Below are positions 1-5,431 of a stretch of DNA of 9,132 bases, in pieces (the stretch's first letter is position 1; each line of letters begins with the position of its first letter). Origin of the DNA: Deferribacteres bacterium JdFR-76 (GTDB taxonomy: Bacteria; Zhuqueibacterota; JdFR-76). The stretch covers positions 1 through 9,132 of the forward strand of contig MTOL01000072.1 of the NCBI GenBank assembly GCA_002011685.1, written 5' to 3'. The translations under genes and the position numbers were made by a program. The notes beneath the pieces are model-generated. The model made no database searches, was not told the DNA's origin, and saw only the letters and a list, made by a program, of their open reading frames with translations.

Positions 1-1668
1 CAGGATATCGATAAGATGAATATGGAATTTGGAAAGCTTCAGATGATCTTTTTTGACTTTTCCGATGGAAAAAACGTGGGCGAGCTTTTCACGCCACTCC
101 TCTGGAAGGATTGCCAGGCTGCCATCCGCCAGCTTCACATAACGCTGGTTGAGAGCCAGGGCATCTTTCAGAGCGGAGAGGGGAAGCGGTGTGCCGCCGT
201 AGTCCACTTCCACGCGAATATCAAACCAGTCGATGTCGCTGGAAACCTGCACGCGCAGCTGGGGCTGCGCCCGGTTTACCCGAAAGAGGCGCAGTTTTTC
301 CTCGCCGTATACGGAAAATCCTTTCTCAACCAGGCGGGGCAGCTCTTCAAAAAGCCACCAGAGGGCCTTGCGCCGTGACAGCTTGAACTGCCCTTTCACT
401 TCCTGCACGCCGCTGCGGAGGAGCATGTCCGCATACCGTCGCTCTGCCTGGACGTCCCGTTGCAGCCGGTAAAAGGTGCGTTTTTTCCCGGGTGCCACAA
501 ATACCATCTGTTGAGGATCATGCAGAGATACTACCTGATTCCCATAGCGGAATTTCAGGTCGATCTGGAGACCTCTGGGTTCCTCGCGCAGGTAGAGTTC
601 TGGCGCCGTCAGCTCGGTAAGAGGCTCGATGACCCAGCTCTCGGGAAGCTGAACAAACTCAGATAGGCCCGAACGCGGCAGAAAATCTTTGAGGAACAGA
701 TCCAGCGCCTCCTCCGGAATGGTAGAAGGAACACTTTCCCACAGAAGTGTTTGCAGAACCGGTCCATTGCCGTAATTTTCCAGCCGGATAAGACGGTTGC
801 CGTGCAGCAGATAAATGGGATCGCGGGTGAGAATCTGGGTATCCTCCAGGGGAATTTCCTTGTTTCGGAGGTGCACCCACATGCCAATCTGCAAACTGCC
901 GTCTTTCAGTTCCCGCAGATGGATGGAAAGTTTGGCCGGATCTGTTTCGACGGCGAGGGGCTGCGGCTTTTCGATCGGAAAGCGAGATTGGTAGTAGGGG
1001 GCAGGTTCGTCGATCAGGTAAAGCAGGCTATTCCTGAGATTGTCGAAAATCCGGCCGGGAGCCTCGCCTTTGGGGAATTCCAGTTCGACTTTATCGGAAT
1101 AATACCCTCTGCTGTAGAGGAGGAAGGGAAGCACTTTTTCCTCCTCGGGGGTAAGCTGGAGCTGGCTAAGGGAGCCCGTCAAAGCGTAAAAGGATCCCAA
1201 GGAACCGTCCTTGCGCACGCGGATGCGTTTGACCCGCAGGGACCAGGTGGGGGATGCTGGCGGCACAAAAAGCAAGAAGGCAGCCCGGTAGGCAGCTTCA
1301 TCGGAGGGCTGCCGTGCTTCATCCAGCGCATGGATCAGTTTTTCCCAGGCGTGTTTGGCATGAATGGAATCGAATGCCGCCTCATTTTTTTCCAGATGCC
1401 TGGAGGCTTCCAGAAGGGTGGCGGCCGCATGCTTGCAGAATGCATCCGGGTGCGGACACGTGCAGTAGGCATACAGATCGTGGTCTTCGGGGAATGAGAC
1501 AACCACGCGGTACTCCGAAGCACCCGAAACCTCGGCGGTGATGCTATCCCGCGAAATTTTGAGAATTTTGACCCGCCCTTCCCGCTGGTATTGTTCTCCG
1601 CGGAGCAGAATATGCGGTTCAAAATAATGGCGCAAAAAATGAGGTTGAAGTTTATCTCTGGTAATCAT
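1..1668 (-). CDS. SNF2-family DNA helicase/ATPase with N-terminal SWIM zinc finger (partial, C-terminal part outside window)
   Basis: Continuous minus-strand frame of 556 codons running off the left edge. The start ATG (1666-1668) is well fixed: an in-frame TAA lies eight codons upstream with no other start codon between, and a weak Shine-Dalgarno GGAAG sits 4 nt before it. Residues 69-80 form a SWIM finger, CTC then six residues then CKH (ligands C69, C71, C78, H80). Around residues 478-530 the text (DWFDIRVEV, then a basic, aromatic stretch and ILPEEW) matches the region that precedes the ATPase core in bacterial SNF2 proteins (SNF2_assoc-type). The Walker/DEAH motifs of the motor should lie beyond the window start and are not visible. 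The family couples ATP hydrolysis to remodelling or translocation on double-stranded DNA in the cytoplasm; the exact role of bacterial SWIM-SNF2 proteins is poorly known. It lies downstream of the PEP carboxykinase on the same strand but behind a terminator, so it is probably transcribed on its own. Confidence 0.88.
   Translation of the reverse strand, partial: MITRDKLQPHFLRHYFEPHILLRGEQYQREGRVKILKISRDSITAEVSGASEYRVVVSFPEDHDLYAYCTCPHPDAFCKHAAATLLEASRHLEKNEAAFDSIHAKHAWEKLIHALDEARQPSDEAAYRAAFLLFVPPASPTWSLRVKRIRVRKDGSLGSFYALTGSLSQLQLTPEEEKVLPFLLYSRGYYSDKVELEFPKGEAPGRIFDNLRNSLLYLIDEPAPYYQSRFPIEKPQPLAVETDPAKLSIHLRELKDGSLQIGMWVHLRNKEIPLEDTQILTRDPIYLLHGNRLIRLENYGNGPVLQTLLWESVPSTIPEEALDLFLKDFLPRSGLSEFVQLPESWVIEPLTELTAPELYLREEPRGLQIDLKFRYGNQVVSLHDPQQMVFVAPGKKRTFYRLQRDVQAERRYADMLLRSGVQEVKGQFKLSRRKALWWLFEELPRLVEKGFSVYGEEKLRLFRVNRAQPQLRVQVSSDIDWFDIRVEVDYGGTPLPLSALKDALALNQRYVKLADGSLAILPEEWREKLAHVFSIGKVKKDHLKLSKFHIHLIDIL
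1429..1464 (-). other. SWIM zinc-finger coding segment
   Basis: Encodes residues 69-80 of the helicase, a CxCx6CxH arrangement with C69, C71, C78 and H80 as the presumed zinc ligands, followed by an Ala-rich helix (AAATLLEA). This is the canonical SWIM spacing and is usually taken as a DNA- or protein-binding module. Zinc binding itself is inferred from the pattern. Confidence 0.85.
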
Positions 1669-1688
1669 AGAACTTCCGGGCCTATCGC

Positions 1689-1716
1689 ATTATTTTAATA
1701 AATAAATGTATTGCAA
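1689..1716 (-). promoter_or_regulatory. Candidate sigma-70-type promoter of the SNF2 gene
   Basis: On the minus strand, TTGCAA (1711-1716; 4 of 6 to TTGACA) is followed by a 16-bp AT-rich spacer and AATAAT (1689-1694; 5 of 6 to TATAAT). It is placed about 20 nt before the start codon, giving a short leader of about 14 nt. The surrounding 30 bp are clearly more AT-rich than the flanks. If the host uses the Bacteroidota TAnnTTTG consensus this call would be wrong. Confidence 0.35.
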
Positions 1717-1917
1717 TTTTTGAAGGCGGGCAACATGATTTGACCTTTGTTCGCTCTGCACGCGGGGGCTTCTGTCAGGACCTTCAGCCACCAGCTATTT
1801 GCCCGTAGATGAGGGGGACCGATCCTCTGGGTTAAGCCAGGAGAGTGGCGGGCATTTGCGGCTGTTATTCAGGCCAGATCGGGACGTTCTGTTCGAATTC
1901 GGGAAGGGCTCACAGAA

Positions 1918-1945
1918 AACAGCCCTGCCAGAGGGCAGGGCTGTT
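1918..1945 (-). terminator. Intrinsic terminator of the aminotransferase-PEP carboxykinase operon
   Basis: Perfect 12-bp inverted repeat, AACAGCCCTGCC against GGCAGGGCTGTT, with a 4-nt loop. Read on the minus strand it begins 29 nt after the PEP carboxykinase stop codon, and the stem runs into a TTTTCT tract. GC-rich stem plus U-rich tail is the classic Rho-independent form. On the plus strand the tail (CCGTTTATC) is poor, so its main direction is minus. Confidence 0.9.
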
Positions 1946-1974
1946 CCGTTTATCGCAGGTGCAGCAGCAAAAAG

Positions 1975-3615
1975 CTACAGCTTGGGTCCGGCTTCTATAA
2001 CTTCTGGTGGACACTGGCTTTTGAATTTTTTGAAGTTCTCGATGAACAGAGTTGCCAGCTCCCGGTATTTGTTCCAGTATGCCTGCCGATCGGGCCAGGA
2101 TTCTTCCGGATTCAGCAGCGAAGCCGGAACGCCTTCGCACTGGGTGGGTACTTCAAAGCCGAAGATGGGATCCTTGCGGAATTTCACTTTCTGCAGTTCG
2201 CCGGAGAAGATGGCATCCAGGATCCGGCGTGTGTGCCCGATGCTGATCCGTTTGCCTACGCCAAAAGGACCGCCCGTCCATCCGGTGTTTACCAGCCAGC
2301 ACTGGACGTTGTGCTTTTTCATTTTCTGTTCCAGCAGTTTGGCGTAGACGATTGGATGATGGACCATAAACGGAGCGCCGAAACAGGTGCTGAAGGTAGC
2401 TTCTGGTTCCAACCCCAGGCCGATTTCTGTGCCGCTTAGCTTAGAGGTGTAGCCGGAGATGAACTGGTACATAGCCTGAGCCGGATTCAGGCGGGCAACG
2501 GGCGGCATTACACCGTTGGCATCGCAGGTGAGAAAGATGATGAACTTGGGATGCCCGGCCATTTTTTCCGGCACCACATTCTCGATAAACTCCAGCGGGT
2601 AGGAGGCCCGGGTGTTTTCGGTGATGTAGTCGTCATCGTAGTCGATTTTGCGGGTAACCGGGTCGAACACCACATTCTCGATGATGGCACCAAATCGCCG
2701 GGTGGCGGCGTAAATCTGCGGTTCGTGCTCCGGACTCAGCCGGATCACTTTGGCGTAGCAGCCGTTCTCGAAGTTGAAAACGCCGTCGTCGTTCCAACCG
2801 TGCTCGTCGTCACCGATGAGCCGACGTTTCGGGTCAGCCGAAAGCGACGTTTTTCCGGTGCCGGAAAGCCCGAAGAAAAGGGCGACATCGCCGTCCTTGC
2901 CCACATTGGCGGAACAGTGCATGGACAGTATCCCCTGCAGGGGCAGGAGGTAATTCATAACGGTGAAGATAGACTTCTTGATTTCACCACCATAGGAGGT
3001 CCCGCCAATGATGCCCACCTTCTGAGCAAAATTGAGCACGATGAACGTGGTGGAGTGGGTCGCATCGATTTCCGGCAGCGAATTGAGATTGGGGGCACTG
3101 ATAATGGTAAATTCCGGCACGTGATTTTTGTACTCTTCCAGGGACTGAATGGGCAGGAACATATTCCGGGCAAACAGGCTATGCCAGGCATATTCGGTGA
3201 TGATGCGGATTGGCAGCCGCGATTCCGGGTGGGCGCCGACGTAACAATCCTGGACGAAGATGTCCCGCTGCTGCAGATATGCCTGAACCCGGGCGTACAG
3301 TTTACTGAACTGTTCCGGGGGAAGCGGCCGGTTATACTCGCCCCACCAGACGTGTTCTTCGCTGGAGGGCTCACGGACGATGAATTTGTCGTTGGCTGCC
3401 CGGCCCGTATGCTTCCCGGTGTGCACGATTATGGGGCCCTTGTAGGCAATTTTCCCTTCCGAGCGGAAGATAATTTCCTCGTAGAGTGCCGGTTCCGGGA
3501 GGTTCCAGTACACCTTCCGGAGATTGCGCAAACCGTGGTTGCTCACACCAAATCGGCTTGCCAGCTCCTTTGCTTCTTTTTCAGCCGGTGTTTTTATGTT
3601 GAAGATGATGTTCAT
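1975..3615 (-). CDS. pckA: Phosphoenolpyruvate carboxykinase (ATP)
   Basis: Cytoplasmic enzyme converting oxaloacetate plus ATP to PEP, CO2 and ADP, usually in gluconeogenesis; it can run towards carboxylation in CO2-rich fermenters. The 546 residues match the usual length of about 530-550. Visible motifs in order: HTGKHTGR at 65-72 (R72, oxaloacetate site), the family signature YGGEIKK at 208-214 (K213), metal-ligand H233, P-loop GLSGTGKT at 249-256 (K255), kinase-2 GDDEHGW at 268-274 (D269), TRASYPLEF around 335-343 (R336), then DANGVMPP at 365-372 and a GVGKR segment at 452-456. All catalytic residues appear intact. I chose ATG at 3613-3615: GAGGGA (3622-3627) lies 6 nt upstream, while an in-frame TTG two codons earlier is too close to that site. 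The ATG overlaps the aminotransferase stop as ATGA, implying translational coupling. A strong terminator follows. Confidence 0.97.
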   Translation of the reverse strand: MNIIFNIKTPAEKEAKELASRFGVSNHGLRNLRKVYWNLPEPALYEEIIFRSEGKIAYKGPIIVHTGKHTGRAANDKFIVREPSSEEHVWWGEYNRPLPPEQFSKLYARVQAYLQQRDIFVQDCYVGAHPESRLPIRIITEYAWHSLFARNMFLPIQSLEEYKNHVPEFTIISAPNLNSLPEIDATHSTTFIVLNFAQKVGIIGGTSYGGEIKKSIFTVMNYLLPLQGILSMHCSANVGKDGDVALFFGLSGTGKTSLSADPKRRLIGDDEHGWNDDGVFNFENGCYAKVIRLSPEHEPQIYAATRRFGAIIENVVFDPVTRKIDYDDDYITENTRASYPLEFIENVVPEKMAGHPKFIIFLTCDANGVMPPVARLNPAQAMYQFISGYTSKLSGTEIGLGLEPEATFSTCFGAPFMVHHPIVYAKLLEQKMKKHNVQCWLVNTGWTGGPFGVGKRISIGHTRRILDAIFSGELQKVKFRKDPIFGFEVPTQCEGVPASLLNPEESWPDRQAYWNKYRELATLFIENFKKFKSQCPPEVIEAGPKL

Positions 3616-4829
3616 AGCCAATCCCTCACCAGTTTGCGTTCACCAATGACGATTTCGTTGGGCGCGGAAGGATCGATCACCCAGCGGATGCGCTCCACAC
3701 CTTCGACGATGTCCTTGATGCTGCCGCAAAAACTGATGCGCAGGTGTCCTTCGAACCCGAATTCTTTGCCCGGGATGGTTACCACCCTGGCTTTTTCCAG
3801 CAGCATCTGAGCCAGTTTGACGGAATCTTTTTCGTAGGCGCTGAAGTCCGGAAAGCAGTAGAAAGTTCCATCTGGCTTGGTGATTTTGACGCCGTCGATT
3901 TTGCTCAGTTCGGTAACGAGCACATCCCTTTTGTTTTGCAAACTGATGCGCAGCGATTCCACTGTATCCTGCACGCCGTTCAGTGCGCCAACGGCGGCCG
4001 CTTGCAGCAGCGCCGAAGGACAGCTGGTGGTTTGTCCCTGGATTTTGTCCATTGCTTCGATCAGGCGCGGGTTGGTGATGGCCCAACCAATGCGGAAGCC
4101 GGTCATGGCGTACATTTTGGAAACGCCGTTGATGAGGATGATGTTTGTATCGTCCGGGCTTTTGGTGCTGAATTCGAAACAATTGGCAAATTTTTTCCCA
4201 TCAAACATGAGCTGGTTGTAAATGTCGTCCATAATCAGGTAAAGGCCTTCTTTTTCGCAGAAGCGGACAATCTGTTCGATAAATTCCCGTGAATAGGCGA
4301 TGCCCGTGGGGTTGTTGGGGCTGTTGACGATTACGGCCCGTGTATTGCTGGTAACCGCCTGTTCAATGTCTTCCATGCGCGGATGAAAGCGGCCATCCTC
4401 GGAGTAGATGATCACAGGCTGTCCGTTGGCGATTCGCACCATCTCCGGGTAGCTTACCCAGTAGGGTGCCAGAATGATCACCTCCTCCTGTGGATCCAAG
4501 ATGGCCTGCAGGGCGACAGAAATGGCCTGCTTGGCTCCGTTGGAAACCAGGATGTGTTCCGGTCCGATGACCCGATGATAGTGTTCTTCTGTATAGCGGA
4601 TGATGGCTTTTTTCATCTCCACGGTTCCGCTGGAAGGTGTGTAGCGGATTTCTCCCGAATTTAATAAAGAGGAAGCAGCAAGAATGGCATCCATCGGAAC
4701 TTTGGATTTGGGTTCGCCACCACCGAGATGGATCACCGGTTCGCCGCGCGCGCGCAATTGCCGTGCCACCTCGTTCAACCGCAGGGTCGCAGATTCTGGT
4801 AAGGATTTAGCTAACTGGCTGATTTTCAT
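3612..4829 (-). CDS. Class I PLP-dependent aminotransferase, probable aspartate aminotransferase
   Basis: 405 residues, the normal length for fold-type I, class I gamma-like aspartate aminotransferases. The enzyme would exchange amino groups between aspartate and 2-oxoglutarate, giving oxaloacetate and glutamate, in the cytoplasm. Visible residues: APYWVSYPE at 121-129 (W124 stacks on the cofactor), PNNPTG at 171-176 (N173), DDIY at 201-204 (D201, Y204), the Schiff-base lysine K238 in NGVSKMYAMTG, phosphate-contact R246 in FRIGW, and the carboxylate-binding R364 in LRISF. One oddity is GGGEPKSKVP at 36-45, where the family usually has GEPDFxTP. The start is firm: AGGAGG at 4837-4842, 7 nt before the ATG. 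It is first gene of an operon with PEP carboxykinase, whose substrate is oxaloacetate, which supports aspartate as the amino donor. A related specificity (aromatic, kynurenine or other amino acids) cannot be excluded from sequence alone. Confidence 0.9.
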   Translation of the reverse strand: MKISQLAKSLPESATLRLNEVARQLRARGEPVIHLGGGEPKSKVPMDAILAASSLLNSGEIRYTPSSGTVEMKKAIIRYTEEHYHRVIGPEHILVSNGAKQAISVALQAILDPQEEVIILAPYWVSYPEMVRIANGQPVIIYSEDGRFHPRMEDIEQAVTSNTRAVIVNSPNNPTGIAYSREFIEQIVRFCEKEGLYLIMDDIYNQLMFDGKKFANCFEFSTKSPDDTNIILINGVSKMYAMTGFRIGWAITNPRLIEAMDKIQGQTTSCPSALLQAAAVGALNGVQDTVESLRISLQNKRDVLVTELSKIDGVKITKPDGTFYCFPDFSAYEKDSVKLAQMLLEKARVVTIPGKEFGFEGHLRISFCGSIKDIVEGVERIRWVIDPSAPNEIVIGERKLVRDWL

Positions 4830-4836
4830 GTGGGGT

Positions 4837-4842
4837 CCTCCT
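4837..4842 (-). promoter_or_regulatory. Strong ribosome binding site of the aminotransferase gene
   Basis: AGGAGG on the minus strand, a full match to the Shine-Dalgarno core, 7 nt before the ATG. It fixes the start and suggests efficient translation of the operon's first gene. Confidence 0.85.
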
Positions 4843-4886
4843 GCCTTAGCATCCCGAGTTCAAATTTCAGCACACCTGGCGCTAAC

Positions 4887-4914
4887 AAGATAATAACTCT
4901 ATCTGGAATTTCAA
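4887..4914 (-). promoter_or_regulatory. Candidate promoter of the aminotransferase-PEP carboxykinase operon
   Basis: On the minus strand, TTGAAA (4909-4914; 5 of 6 to TTGACA), a 16-bp spacer, then TATCTT (4887-4892; 4 of 6 to TATAAT). This would give a leader of roughly 50 nt ending in the strong Shine-Dalgarno. The -10 match is modest and alternatives exist in the same AT-rich stretch (TTATTATC), so the exact position is uncertain. Confidence 0.3.
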
Positions 4915-5363
4915 TTTAAAAGAACGAATCGTTACCCTTTCCGGGAATTTTTTTACCGATCCCCGGATCTGCCTGAAAAGAACATTTCGGCTTTTGCCGG
5001 CACCGTTTCTGGCTGCAATAATAATATCATCTGCATTCAGGGGGTTCAAATAAATTTTCACAATTGTTGAATCATGAGAAATTATTATCTCCCCGCTGTT
5101 TTCGAACATCGCCACCGGGAACCCGGACTGTACCTCTGGGGGGAGGGGAGCTTCGGCTGAGCCCTGTATGGCAAGTATGGGTGTCCCAATAGGAAAAAAT
5201 GTCCCATTCTGGCACAAAGATGTATATGTGTGTTGAACAGGCCTCTCTGATACCGAATGAAGCTCAATGTGGTTAATTTTTGCCACAAAAGGAACGAATT
5301 TTGCAAATAATCGGAGAGTTTTCTTAAAGGATGCGTTCAGATGATAGGGTATCCGAAAAAGTG

Positions 5364-5384
5364 TCGGACAAGTTTCCGATTTTT
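5364..5384 (+). promoter_or_regulatory. Small hairpin with T-tract in the leader of the secreted-protein gene
   Basis: TCGGA (5364-5368) pairs with TCCGA (5375-5379) across a 6-nt loop and is followed directly by TTTTT. A second TCCGA copy at 5352-5356 could pair with the same TCGGA instead, so two exclusive hairpins are possible. The stem is only 5 bp, so this may be a weak terminator/attenuator or mere chance. Confidence 0.25.
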
Positions 5385-5418
5385 GGGTTTTAGGTGCTTC
5401 GATGAGAAAGAGCTTCGC

Positions 5419-5424
5419 GGAGGT
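5419..5424 (+). promoter_or_regulatory. Ribosome binding site deciding the start of the secreted-protein gene
   Basis: GGAGGT lies 7 nt before the ATG at 5432. An in-frame ATG at 5402 has only a poorer AGGTG site 6 nt upstream and would add ten residues before the signal peptide, so 5432 is preferred. Confidence 0.75.
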
Positions 5425-5431
5425 AGGTTTC

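Larger units (their letters stand above)
1669..1974. other. Intergenic region between the PEP carboxykinase and SNF2 genes
   Basis: About 306 bp between two same-strand genes. It contains the strong terminator at 1918-1945 and the candidate promoter at 1689-1716. Between them (about 1720-1915) I see no open frame with a plausible start, no tRNA-like cloverleaf and no repeat. A short imperfect dyad near 1822-1845 (CTCTGG ... CCAGGAG) is too weak to call. Confidence 0.6.
4830..5431. other. Divergent intergenic region between the operon and the secreted-protein gene
   Basis: About 600 bp, more AT-rich than its flanks, separating divergently transcribed units. It contains the minus-strand promoter and Shine-Dalgarno of the operon, a 7-bp direct repeat TGTCCCA (5182-5188 and 5200-5206), and a leader hairpin cluster (5352-5384) before the plus-strand gene. 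A long minus-strand open frame crosses it and continues antisense into the secreted gene, but it has no ribosome site and no recognisable domain and I do not call it. No tRNA, riboswitch or mobile element is recognisable. I could not settle on a plus-strand promoter. Confidence 0.5.

Noticed and set aside
751..1497. 248-codon plus-strand open frame
   Set aside because: It lies fully antisense to the SNF2 gene, whose minus-strand frame has a SWIM finger and a family-like C-terminal part; the plus-strand translation has no recognisable domain.
1822..1845. Imperfect dyad CTCTGG ... CCAGGAG downstream of the operon terminator
   Set aside because: The stem needs a bulge, has no T-tract and is not near a start codon; within chance for this length of DNA.
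3619..3621. TTG as the start of PEP carboxykinase, two codons before the ATG
   Set aside because: It would sit inside the aminotransferase gene only 0-1 nt from the GAGGGA site; the ATG at 3613-3615 has correct spacing and the usual ATGA overlap.
2551..3810. 419-codon plus-strand open frame
   Set aside because: Antisense shadow of the PEP carboxykinase gene, which carries every catalytic motif on the minus strand; long complementary frames are common opposite GC-biased genes.
3744..4292. 182-codon plus-strand open frame
   Set aside because: Antisense to the aminotransferase, with no domain or ribosome site.
5072..5160. Small plus-strand frame of about 28 codons in the divergent gap
   Set aside because: No Shine-Dalgarno sequence, no hydrophobic or known small-protein pattern, and no context support.
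5402..5404. Upstream in-frame ATG as the start of the secreted protein
   Set aside because: It has a weaker ribosome site and would place ten extra residues, including an acidic one, before a good signal peptide; kept only as an alternative.
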